12,057 nt of DNA, taken from Bacteroidota bacterium (GTDB lineage: Bacteria; Bacteroidota; Bacteroidia; Chitinophagales; Chitinophagaceae). The position numbers and the translations under genes are program-made. The stretch covers positions 1 through 12,057 of the forward strand of contig JANYAL010000062.1 in assembly GCA_025361325.1 (NCBI GenBank). Reading direction: 5' to 3'. Positions 1 to 6,619 of this stretch are shown here, piece by piece; the stretch's first letter is position 1; each line of letters begins with the position of its first letter. Below the pieces are notes generated by a model that searched no databases, was not told the DNA's origin, and saw nothing but the letters and a program-made list of their open reading frames with translations.

Positions 1-211
1 CCGCTATTCTGGCGCTGAATGTATCTGCCGAAGTTATCAATGCATTCAGAACAGTAAAAAAGAGTCTGGGGGTCTTTCATTTTATCGGTGAGTGAAGTAA
101 ACAGGGTCTGGTTCCCTTTATCTATATTATTGTTCGAATCTTCCAGACTCTTTTTTACTGTTCTGAATGCATTGATAACTTCGGCAGATACATTCAGCGC
201 CAGAATAGCGG
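1..211. repeat. Perfect 69-bp inverted repeat at window edge (probable fold-back artefact)
   Basis: Bases 1-69 are the exact reverse complement of 143-211, separated by a 73-base spacer (70-142). The right arm is normal gldM coding sequence: its translation carries the conserved GldM N-terminal motif ALNVSAEVINAF. The left arm places the same sequence in antisense exactly where gldM should continue, so the protein stops resembling GldM just after residue 66 (MKD). The left arm runs to the first base of the window, so the duplication may extend further. A gene fragment copied in reverse inside its own coding region, perfect to the base and ending at a sequence edge, is typical of a snap-back read or assembly chimera. 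A real inversion-duplication cannot be excluded from sequence alone. Confidence 0.9.
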
Positions 212-269
212 TCAATACCAGGTACATGATATTGATCATCTTTTGTCGGGGCTCTCTAGGTAAAGCCAT
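1..269 (-). CDS. gldM: GldM N-terminus, partial (T9SS/gliding motor protein); reliable only over about 70-269
   Basis: GldM (PorM) pairs with GldL in the inner membrane to form the proton-driven motor of type IX secretion and gliding, and spans the periplasm towards the GldK/GldN ring. The ATG is at 269. The protein begins MALPREPRQKM, followed by one hydrophobic helix at about residues 11-29 and the ALNVSAEVINAF segment, all characteristic of GldM. Residues 1-66 are credible. From about residue 67 the frame stays open to the edge but reads through the reverse-complement repeat, giving a sequence unlike GldM (for example TLFYCSEC), so I treat it as artefact. The family is normally about 500 residues, so most of the gene and any gldN lie off the window. 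The gene follows gldL after 96 bases in the same direction, as in the usual gldKLMN order. Confidence 0.88.
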   Translation of the reverse strand, partial: MALPREPRQKMINIMYLVLTAILALNVSAEVINAFRTVKKSLEDSNNNIDKGNQTLFTSLTDKMKDPQTLFYCSECIDNFGRYIQRQNS

Positions 270-288
270 AATATTTTAATTTACGGTT

Positions 289-311
289 GTTAGGTTTAAT
301 TAGTTAGGTTT
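289..311. repeat. 9-bp direct repeat in gldL-gldM gap
   Basis: GTTAGGTTT occurs at 289-297 and again at 303-311, a 14-base period with AATTA between the copies. On the gldM coding strand this reads AAACCTAAC twice, about 20-40 bases before the gldM ATG. It could be a regulator or RNA-binding site, or chance in an AT-rich leader; no function is assigned. No TAnnTTTG promoter box is visible in the gap (270-365), so gldM is probably co-transcribed with gldL. Confidence 0.35.
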
Positions 312-365
312 CCAGGTCCGCTACAGATATATTGAGGCCCAATGTACCCATAGCATACCCTGTTA

Positions 366-1118
366 TCAGCGACCCTGCATGGCACTCAGCATATTGCCAT
401 ACACTGCATTCAGTTTACCCAGGTTATTGGCCAACACGGTAATCTGTTCTTTTGCTTTGCCTGCATCCTCCACAGTACCCATCATGGTTTGGCTGGCTTC
501 AGCCAGTTTACCATAGAAAGTATTCAATGATTTCAGGTGGTTATTACTCTCCTTCAATTCCAGTTCATAGATCGTGTTCAGGGAACCGAGGTTCTTGGTA
601 AGTACCTGAACCTGATCGTGGAATCCTCTGGCGCTGTCTGCTGCGGTGGCAAAAGTACCCATGGTGGCCGCACTGCTTGCAAAGGCGGTGGTCATACTGC
701 CCAATGCAGTTGTTGCTTCCTTGGTCTTGTTATTCAGATCCCCGGTGGATTTTACCACATCGCCGATCTCATGCATATTGCTTACTGTTGTATGTAGTTT
801 CTGGAAACCTTCACCCAGTTTTTTCAGATTTACAGGGTTAATATCTGCCTGTTTCAACATCGAGTCCATGGATTGCAAAGAGGTGTTCTCCGCCACTTCA
901 GGAGTTTCATCATCTTCTTCATGATGTTTAGGTTTGATCCATTCAATAATTGCATAGATCATGAAAATACCGGTCTCTGTCCACATACCAATGGTGAGCA
1001 TCTGATCCGCAAAGGGTTGGTGCGTAAGTTTGGCCCAGGCAGCAAAAATGATAACGGCTGCTCCCGCACTTACCAAAACATCAATTAGAGTTAAGAAGGT
1101 TCTTTTGTTGTGAGCCAT
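366..1118 (-). CDS. gldL: GldL, inner-membrane motor protein of T9SS/gliding
   Basis: GldL is the cytoplasmic-membrane subunit that, with GldM, converts proton-motive force into motion for type IX secretion and gliding. The 250-residue protein has two N-terminal transmembrane helices (about 11-29 and 41-60), then an acidic linker (EEDDETPE) and a long Ala/Ser/Gln-rich, coiled-coil-like cytoplasmic tail. Helix 2 contains Glu48 (GMWTETG), which I take as the counterpart of the conserved helix-2 glutamate required for GldL function in Flavobacterium johnsoniae. The tail repeats a unit of about 18 residues: QVLTKNLGSLNTIYELEL (171-188) and TVLANNLGKLNAVYGNML (227-244), with a related piece near 195-204. 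The ATG at 1118 gives the canonical N-terminus MAHNKRTFLTLID. The gene lies between gldK and gldM on the same strand. Size and topology fit the family. Confidence 0.95.
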   Translation of the reverse strand: MAHNKRTFLTLIDVLVSAGAAVIIFAAWAKLTHQPFADQMLTIGMWTETGIFMIYAIIEWIKPKHHEEDDETPEVAENTSLQSMDSMLKQADINPVNLKKLGEGFQKLHTTVSNMHEIGDVVKSTGDLNNKTKEATTALGSMTTAFASSAATMGTFATAADSARGFHDQVQVLTKNLGSLNTIYELELKESNNHLKSLNTFYGKLAEASQTMMGTVEDAGKAKEQITVLANNLGKLNAVYGNMLSAMQGR

Positions 1119-1171
1119 GATTTGTTGATTTAAAAGTTTAACTGGGAGGGGTTATTTAAAGTTTTATTACA

Positions 1172-1179
1172 CAAAAATA
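1172..1179 (-). promoter_or_regulatory. Possible internal promoter -7 box in gldK-gldL gap
   Basis: TATTTTTG on the minus strand matches the Bacteroidota -7 consensus TAnnTTTG and lies 53 bases before the gldL ATG, in the 124-base gap after gldK. No TTG/TTTG element sits at the expected 18-21-base spacing; the nearest TTG candidates are about 3 and 30 bases away. It could give extra gldL-gldM transcription, but AT-rich gaps produce such boxes by chance. Confidence 0.25.
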
Positions 1180-1242
1180 GTACAATACCTGTATGGTTTT
1201 CTCATAAGGCAAGCTCAAAAACACGTTGGTTTGGGAAACGTT

Positions 1243-2547
1243 TTAACTTCCACGTTTTTTGGTTACAGGAGGTAAGTCAATTACGCAACGAAAACCTATA
1301 TAGGATTTCGCGGTATCCTGATATTCGTAAGCCCTTGTTCCGCAACGCAGGTAATAGCCCACATCCTTCCAACTGCCGCCGCGCACCACTTTACGTTTGT
1401 CGCGTGGTTTGTCAGATTCTTTGGCATTGTAACGGATATCGGGGTTCAGATCATGCTGGAACATATAAGCTCCTTCGTAATATAAGGATGAGGTCCATTC
1501 TGCTACATTACCAGCCATATTATAAAGTCCAAAATCATTAGGCCAGTATGCATCTGCCCTTACTGTATATAGCCCGCCGTCTTCCGGATAATTTCCCCGT
1601 CCAGGCTTGAAATTTGCCAAAAGACAACCTTTTTTATTCCTGAGGTAGTAACCACCCCATGGATAGTCAGACTGTGAACGTCCGCCCCGGGCAGCATATT
1701 CCCACTCGGCTTCGAAGGGTAGCCTGAAGTCTGACTCTGGCGCCTTCTTTTTGGACTCCAGGAAAGAATTCAGATAATGAGTACGCCATTCACAGAATAC
1801 AGTGGCCTGTTTCCAATTCACGCCAACTACCGGGTAATTTCCAAACGCAGGATAGCTATAATATTTCTGTGCCATGGGTTCACTGTATGCATAGGCAAAA
1901 TCCCGGATCCAGCAAAGGGTATCAGGGTATACCGGTACTTCACGTTTCATTATGAATTTGGAACGGGGAACGCTTTGGTCCCTGTTCAAGGCGGCAGCTT
2001 TGTAATCAAATATTTCAGACTGGTATTTTATTTTGTTGGCGTCCAGTTCTTTTTTATTGAATATGCGGTTATCCGGGGTCACGATGATCGCATCAATTTT
2101 TTCCATGGTGTTCTTATCACCCCATTTGATTGCCTTTGCCTTTTTCCAGTCAACATATTCATTACCATCAGCACCCTGTTTAATAAATCCCATGAGTTTG
2201 GCTGCTATAGAATCCCTGACCCAGTTGGTAAACTGGCGGTATTCATTATTAGTGATCTCGGTGGCATCCATCCAGAAACCACTGATGGAGACTTGTTTAT
2301 TACGTGCAGTGAAAGCATAGGTCATATCTTCGTCACTAGAACCCATATGGAATGTTCCGGGCGGAATATATACCATACCGGGTGGCTTGGGTAAACTCCA
2401 TTTTGCGGTGGGGGCAACGCCATGTAGTTGACCATCATTAGGCAATGCCGGGCCGGACTTATTTTTACCACTGAGCAACTTACAACTGCTTGTTGAAGTA
2501 GTTAAGATAGCTACCAGGGCTATCAGGCAGATCAACCTGTTCATCAT
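1243..2547 (-). CDS. gldK: GldK, T9SS/gliding outer-membrane-associated lipoprotein (FGE-sulfatase fold)
   Basis: GldK (PorK) is a lipoprotein that, with GldN, forms a periplasmic ring under the outer membrane that links to GldM in type IX secretion. From the ATG at 2547 it is 434 residues: a lipoprotein signal peptide with lipobox TSSC (lipidated Cys22), then a formylglycine-generating-enzyme/sulfatase-modifying-type domain. Its hallmark blocks are GMVYIPPGTFHMGS (57-70), DATEITNNEYRQF (94-106), PVVGVNWKQA (239-248), RLPFEAEWEYAARGG (275-289), LYNMAGNVAEWTSS (341-354), KVVRGGSW (386-393) and SYIGFRC (415-421). A long insert at about 118-235 between the second and third blocks separates it from true FGE enzymes. 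The open frame extends to a TTG at 2574, but that codon lies inside the putative promoter -7 box, so I start at the ATG pair 2547/2544. It is the first gene of gldK-gldL-gldM. A plain FGE paralogue is less likely given gldL and gldM downstream. Confidence 0.95.
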   Translation of the reverse strand: MMNRLICLIALVAILTTSTSSCKLLSGKNKSGPALPNDGQLHGVAPTAKWSLPKPPGMVYIPPGTFHMGSSDEDMTYAFTARNKQVSISGFWMDATEITNNEYRQFTNWVRDSIAAKLMGFIKQGADGNEYVDWKKAKAIKWGDKNTMEKIDAIIVTPDNRIFNKKELDANKIKYQSEIFDYKAAALNRDQSVPRSKFIMKREVPVYPDTLCWIRDFAYAYSEPMAQKYYSYPAFGNYPVVGVNWKQATVFCEWRTHYLNSFLESKKKAPESDFRLPFEAEWEYAARGGRSQSDYPWGGYYLRNKKGCLLANFKPGRGNYPEDGGLYTVRADAYWPNDFGLYNMAGNVAEWTSSLYYEGAYMFQHDLNPDIRYNAKESDKPRDKRKVVRGGSWKDVGYYLRCGTRAYEYQDTAKSYIGFRCVIDLPPVTKKRGS

Positions 2548-2571
2548 TTTATTTAACTTTGAAGGTAATGG

Positions 2572-2600
2572 CAAATGTAATGATTATTTTGATTTCCCAA
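2572..2600 (-). promoter_or_regulatory. Bacteroidota-type promoter for gldKLM
   Basis: On the minus strand, TTG (2600-2598) is followed after 18 bases by TACATTTG (2579-2572), an exact match to the -7 consensus TAnnTTTG at near-consensus spacing. Transcription should start close to 2565, leaving a leader of about 20 bases before the gldK ATG at 2547. This placement argues against translation from the in-frame TTG at 2574. Motif-based prediction only. Confidence 0.6.
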
Positions 2601-2636
2601 CATTTTCAGGATAATCTGTAATATAATTTTATCACA

Positions 2637-2670
2637 ATATTTATTCCTGGAATTTTAAACGGATAAATAT
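2637..2670 (-). terminator. AT-rich inverted repeat after the DUF255 gene
   Basis: ATATTTAT (2637-2644) is the exact reverse complement of ATAAATAT (2663-2670), with an 18-base loop. Inside it, ATTCCTGGAAT (2643-2653) is a small palindrome. It lies just downstream of the DUF255 stop codon and upstream of the gldK promoter, so a role in ending or stabilising the upstream transcript is possible. The stem is all A/T with no clean U-tract after it, making it a weak candidate terminator. Confidence 0.25.
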
Positions 2671-2685
2671 CGGAATTATTGTATT

Positions 2686-4788
2686 TCACAGTTCAATTAC
2701 TGGAGGTACTTTCAAATGTGTTAACAGATCATCAAAATTGTTGAAAGGAGGGAAACAGGTCTGGTTCCTGCACAGGTAAATACATGTAACTCCGCTGGTA
2801 TCTTTTCCGTTCAGCAAGGGGAATTCAGGATCTGCATACAAACCGCATTGAATAACCCTGAAAGGTAAATAGTGTTCTAGCAGGCTGGTTTGTATTTGTT
2901 TATATCCAGGCCCTACTACCACGATCGTATATAAACCATGCAGCTGTTTTAGCAAAACGGTAGCCCAGGTTCCAAATGATGTTGGATGTCGTATTATGGC
3001 TTCTTTTAATAAAGCGCTCATACTGCTAGCTTTTTGATACCAGTCGTTGGAATCAAATATAGCTGCCAGGTAAAATAAATTCTCAGCCATTATACTGTTA
3101 CCGGAAGGCGTTGCCCCATCGTATAATTCCCGCTTTCGGAATATAATGTCATTCTGATCTTTATTTGTGTAGAATAATAAGCCTGTACCCTCATCTGTGA
3201 AATCCTCCAGGACCCTTATGGTCAGTTCTTTGGCCCAGACCAGGTATTTACTATCCGATGTTAATTCCTGCAGGTAAATACAGGACTGTATCAAAAAGGC
3301 ATAATCATCGAGGAAAGCCGGGAATTTGGCGTTCTTAGCTTTATAACTGTGATATAAGGCCCTTGTTTGCTCATCCTTCATGAATATCTGCACTAAAAAA
3401 TTGAAACTTTTCTTGGCCAGTTCCCGATAATGCTGATCAGCCAGGGCAGCGGCAGCCTTTGCCAATGCGGTTACCATCAGGGCATTCCAATTTAACAAAA
3501 TTTTATCATCCAGTTGGGGGCGAATTCTCCGGTTTCTTTCAATCTGTATGCGCTCCAGGCAGGCGTGTATCTTTTTTTGGAGATCGCCGGGGGAAATATC
3601 ATGTGCTGCTGCAAACAGATGCGTCTTTGTTAAAATGCGCAAGATATTGGTGTTGCCTATGCCAGGGGCATGCGACCAATTACCTTGTTCGGTAATGTCG
3701 AAATAGCTACAGAATAATGATGAATCATCCCCCAGTAGCTGATCAATCTCCTTTTTAGTCCAGGTATAAAATTTTCCTTCTTCGCCCTGGGAATCAGCGT
3801 CAATGGCAGCATAGAATCCTCCATCCGGATGTAGTAATTCTCTTTCTACAAATCCGATAGTTCTGCGGATCGCATTTGCATAATACACATCTTTTGTGAT
3901 AAGATAAACCTCACAAAGCATAGTAATGAGCAATGCATTGTCGTATAACATCTTCTCGAAATGCGGTGCCAGCCATTCTTCATCCGTACTATATCTGGCA
4001 ATACCTCCCCCCACCTGGTCATATATTCCGCCTTCCAGCATTTTATCAAGAGAAAGCATGGCCTGGTTCAGGGCAAGTTCATTACCTGAGAAATGATGGT
4101 ATTGCAGTAAATATTGGATCGTAAATAGCTGCGGGAATTTCGGGGCTTTTCCAAATCCACCCCAGGTTGTATCAGCAGATCGCATGATATTCTCAAACAA
4201 TGTAGCGGCATCATTTGCAGTGAAAATCGTTCCTGCCCCATGATCTTTAGCGGCATTTTTACCTGTTATGAGATCATTGGAATGCAATAAATGTGAGGTT
4301 AGGTTTTCAGCCTGTTTCCTGATCTCAGTTTCCTTTGTCTTCCAGGATTGAATGATTCCGTTAATTATATCCGTCCAGGCGGGCCGGTTATATGCTTTCC
4401 TGGGCGGGAAATAAGTGCCCCCGTAAAAAGGTTTTGCCTCCGGAGTAAGAAAAAGATTCAATGGCCAACCGCCACTACCAGTCATTGCCTGCAGGGCATC
4501 CATATATATGTGATCAAGGTCCGGACGCTCTTCCCTGTCGATCTTGATATTGACCAGGTGTTCATTCATCAGGGCAGCTACTGATTCATCTTCAAAACTT
4601 TCCCTTTCCATTACATGGCACCAATGGCAGGCCGAGTAACCAATGCTAATCAGTATAATTTTTTTCTCAGCACGAGCCTTATGCAAAGCCTCTTCTCCCC
4701 AGGCATACCAGTCAACCGGATTGTGTGCATGTTGCAGCAGGTATGGGCTGGTTTCATTGATCAATCGGTTCGTGAAATTCTTTTCCAT
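2686..4788 (-). CDS. DUF255/YyaL-type thioredoxin-domain protein (SSP411/SPATA20-like)
   Basis: This is a 700-residue member of the YyaL/SSP411 family (spermatogenesis-associated protein 20-like), whose biochemical role is not established. The N-terminus carries the family signature [20 protein letters not shown] (11-30), then a thioredoxin-like domain with CHWC at 54-57 (SACHWCHVM), KIDREERPD (82-90) and [11 protein letters not shown] (106-116) around the cis-proline. The rest is the six-hairpin glycosidase-like (alpha/alpha) region, with [65 protein letters not shown] and DGATPSGNS. Length is normal for the family. There is no signal peptide, so it is probably cytoplasmic. The start is the ATG at 4788. 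It lies 86 bases after hemD and 138 bases before the gldK ATG, and is probably its own unit or a loose extension of the hemD operon. Confidence 0.92.
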   Translation of the reverse strand: MEKNFTNRLINETSPYLLQHAHNPVDWYAWGEEALHKARAEKKIILISIGYSACHWCHVMERESFEDESVAALMNEHLVNIKIDREERPDLDHIYMDALQAMTGSGGWPLNLFLTPEAKPFYGGTYFPPRKAYNRPAWTDIINGIIQSWKTKETEIRKQAENLTSHLLHSNDLITGKNAAKDHGAGTIFTANDAATLFENIMRSADTTWGGFGKAPKFPQLFTIQYLLQYHHFSGNELALNQAMLSLDKMLEGGIYDQVGGGIARYSTDEEWLAPHFEKMLYDNALLITMLCEVYLITKDVYYANAIRRTIGFVERELLHPDGGFYAAIDADSQGEEGKFYTWTKKEIDQLLGDDSSLFCSYFDITEQGNWSHAPGIGNTNILRILTKTHLFAAAHDISPGDLQKKIHACLERIQIERNRRIRPQLDDKILLNWNALMVTALAKAAAALADQHYRELAKKSFNFLVQIFMKDEQTRALYHSYKAKNAKFPAFLDDYAFLIQSCIYLQELTSDSKYLVWAKELTIRVLEDFTDEGTGLLFYTNKDQNDIIFRKRELYDGATPSGNSIMAENLFYLAAIFDSNDWYQKASSMSALLKEAIIRHPTSFGTWATVLLKQLHGLYTIVVVGPGYKQIQTSLLEHYLPFRVIQCGLYADPEFPLLNGKDTSGVTCIYLCRNQTCFPPFNNFDDLLTHLKVPPVIEL

Positions 4789-4826
4789 GTTGAATCAGCC
4801 GGTATTGTACCACTAAGATGAAAATG

Positions 4827-4855
4827 CAAAAATAATGCAGTACGAACATACTGCT
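4827..4855 (-). promoter_or_regulatory. Stem-loop plus TATTTTTG box between hemD and the DUF255 gene
   Basis: On the minus strand, GCAGTA (4855-4850) and TACTGC (4843-4838) can form a 6-bp stem with a 6-base loop. It is followed by AT and then TATTTTTG (4834-4827). Two readings compete: a short intrinsic terminator ending the Omp85-DUF4271-hemD transcript (stem then a T-rich run), or a -7 promoter box (TAnnTTTG) for the DUF255 gene about 38 bases downstream. No TTG element sits at the proper spacing, so neither reading is strong. Confidence 0.35.
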
Positions 4856-4874
4856 AACCCTTTCAGATGAGGTA

Positions 4875-5666
4875 TTATTTCTTATGAAGTGAGGAAAGGT
4901 ATAATTCCAGTGCGCTGACCATACTGGGAGCTTTAGGTTGTGGAGCTTTGATATCCAGTACCAGGCCGGCGTCTTCTGCAGCTTTAAAAGTATTTATACC
5001 AAAGGCGCCGATTTTTGTGCCGTTTTGTTTGAAATGAGGAAAATTTTCAAGCAGACTTCTTACGCCCCCGGGTGTAAAGAAACAGATCACATCATAATTT
5101 TTTTCCATAACCTCAGTAATATCATTGCTGATGATACGGTAAAGTACGGGTGTGGCATATTCACACCCGTTCAATCTCAGCCAATTGGTGATCTCGCTGT
5201 CAAATGATTCAGAACAGGGATACAAGAACTTTTCATTATCCTTATGTTTGTTGATAACATCAAACAAACTTTTATTGCTACCGTCGGCTCCATAAAAGAC
5301 CTTTCTTTTCCGGTATAGTATGAATTTCTGAAGGTATAAGGCCACCGCCTCTGTGATACAGAAATACTTGGTATCCTGGGAGATACTGAGTTTCAATTCA
5401 TCACAGATCCTGAAAAAATGATCAATGGCATTACGACTGGTAAAAATTATGGCTGTATATAGAGAAATATCTATCTTTTGGCGCCGGAATTCCTTGGCAG
5501 GAATACTTTCTACAACTATAAAAGGGTGAAAATCAAGATTTACGCTAAATCTTTTTGCCAGATCAAAGTATGGAGACTTTTCACCATCCGGCTTAGGTTG
5601 GGTAATTAGAATCTTTTTTATGGTGTAAGCTGAATTAACAGCCTTATTTGCCCCGTTTTTAACCAT
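4875..5666 (-). CDS. hemD: Uroporphyrinogen-III synthase family protein
   Basis: HemD cyclises hydroxymethylbilane to uroporphyrinogen III, with inversion of ring D, in the cytosolic tetrapyrrole pathway. The 263-residue protein shows the two-lobed HemD4 pattern: KKILITQPKPDGEKSPY (17-33) at the start of lobe 1, IIFTSRNAIDHFF (73-85), FLYPCSESFDSEI (147-159) after the crossover, FFTPGGVRSLLENFP (196-210), and the closing IGAFGINTFKAAEDAGL (219-235) with PSMVSALELYL (247-257). Length is typical. There is no fixed catalytic residue set in this family, so assignment rests on fold motifs. The start is the ATG at 5666; the first 15 or so residues precede the conserved strand, so a slightly later start is possible. 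It follows the DUF4271 gene after 26 bases and is probably co-transcribed with it, a pairing I recognise from other Bacteroidota. Confidence 0.9.
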   Translation of the reverse strand: MVKNGANKAVNSAYTIKKILITQPKPDGEKSPYFDLAKRFSVNLDFHPFIVVESIPAKEFRRQKIDISLYTAIIFTSRNAIDHFFRICDELKLSISQDTKYFCITEAVALYLQKFILYRKRKVFYGADGSNKSLFDVINKHKDNEKFLYPCSESFDSEITNWLRLNGCEYATPVLYRIISNDITEVMEKNYDVICFFTPGGVRSLLENFPHFKQNGTKIGAFGINTFKAAEDAGLVLDIKAPQPKAPSMVSALELYLSSLHKK

Positions 5667-5692
5667 AAATTTTTGCCAATGGTACTGTAAAA

Positions 5693-6571
5693 TTACAGGT
5701 TTTTATTTAATAAAATCACCAGGGTCTTATAAATCAGTAAAAGGGGTAATATTTCCATTCCGAGGATATATAAAAAGAAGTGAAACCGGCTAACTTTCAA
5801 TTGTTTCCGGATCAGGCTGAAAGAACGGAAAAATCGTAAAAAAAGTAACACCCCCACCAATATAAAAGCAATGGGTATTACCAAATTTATAATACCAGTA
5901 CCGGCAAAAGCCATCAATATGATAAAGGGAAAGAGTAAGATGCCTATGATTTTATTGATCAGGAAAAAAATAAAAATGTAACTATTGGTCTCATCCCGGT
6001 AACCAGTTATCCATCCGGTGAATTTCAGTAAACAATATTTAAGTAAATATATCACCCCCAGCAAGGCTATACAGGAAACGATCACGAGCCACATATTTAG
6101 TCCATTGATCCATTTATAATTGACTAATAAAAAATAAATGAATAAACCTCCGCTGATGATGAAAAACAAGTTGAATAATAAGGAAGGCAGTCTGGCCTGT
6201 AACAACTGATCAGTCAACTGGTTTTGTCTGAGTGAAGTATTAAAAAAGACCCTGAACAGGTTCGAGAAATAACGGGGAAAGAAATACCTGATCAGGGCCA
6301 GTAAAAATAATACCCCGGACAACAAATAGAATAAATTATCTTTTGTTTGTTGTTTTTTCAAGGAAACGATCACAGAAACAGGAGAACTACTGCTGTTCAA
6401 TAAATTGTTCCCTTCAAGTATGCTTTTAATTGTGGAATCGTAACTTTCATAAGGGAAACTCAGCACCTGTGTTGTTACACTTTTATTTTCAATACCCGAT
6501 GTATCAGGAATCTGTGCCTTCAACATAAATGAATACATCATTAAAAAGAATAAAATAGTTACCTGCTTCAT
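5693..6571 (-). CDS. DUF4271 polytopic membrane protein
   Basis: The function of this family is unknown. From the ATG at 6571 the protein has 292 residues; the longest frame would add a single GTG codon at 6574. It starts with a signal-peptide-like stretch ending MLKAQ (about 16-20), then a soluble segment of about 55 residues, then about six hydrophobic helices (near 80-97, 128-150, 157-178, 198-223, 228-248, 262-288). The last helix carries FFLYILGMEILPLLLIYK (265-282), the most characteristic DUF4271 block as I remember it. Basic residues flank the loops. It lies between the Omp85-type gene (48 bases upstream) and hemD (26 bases downstream), all on one strand, so one transcript is likely. 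The arrangement suggests an envelope role, but nothing in the sequence identifies a substrate or catalytic site. Confidence 0.85.
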   Translation of the reverse strand: MKQVTILFFLMMYSFMLKAQIPDTSGIENKSVTTQVLSFPYESYDSTIKSILEGNNLLNSSSSPVSVIVSLKKQQTKDNLFYLLSGVLFLLALIRYFFPRYFSNLFRVFFNTSLRQNQLTDQLLQARLPSLLFNLFFIISGGLFIYFLLVNYKWINGLNMWLVIVSCIALLGVIYLLKYCLLKFTGWITGYRDETNSYIFIFFLINKIIGILLFPFIILMAFAGTGIINLVIPIAFILVGVLLFLRFFRSFSLIRKQLKVSRFHFFLYILGMEILPLLLIYKTLVILLNKNL

Positions 6572-6574
6572 CAC

Positions 6575-6596
6575 TTCTCATTTATATTGATGAGAA
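6575..6596 (-). promoter_or_regulatory. Stem-loop immediately before the DUF4271 start codon
   Basis: TTCTCAT (6575-6581) and ATGAGAA (6590-6596) are perfect reverse complements, giving a 7-bp stem with an 8-base AT-rich loop. The hairpin ends three bases before the ATG at 6571, where a ribosome would bind, so in the mRNA it could lower translation of the DUF4271 protein relative to the upstream Omp85 protein. No T-run follows, so it does not look like an intrinsic terminator. Confidence 0.45.
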
Positions 6597-6619
6597 CACC
6601 ATAACCCCTGATATCCCGT

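Noticed and set aside
88..279. 63-codon plus-strand frame at the left edge
   Set aside because: It is antisense to the gldM N-terminus and depends partly on the inverted-repeat region; its translation resembles no protein and GldM explains the region.
537..1088. Three overlapping plus-strand frames opposite gldL
   Set aside because: Antisense shadows; the sense strand is a well-conserved GldL.
1172..1242. ACGTT repeats after gldK as a terminator
   Set aside because: CACGTT at 1222 and 1250 are direct, not inverted, copies, and the only possible stem needs a bulge; no convincing hairpin.
1777..2394. 205-codon plus-strand frame
   Set aside because: Antisense shadow of gldK, whose sense frame carries a full set of FGE-type motifs and a lipobox.
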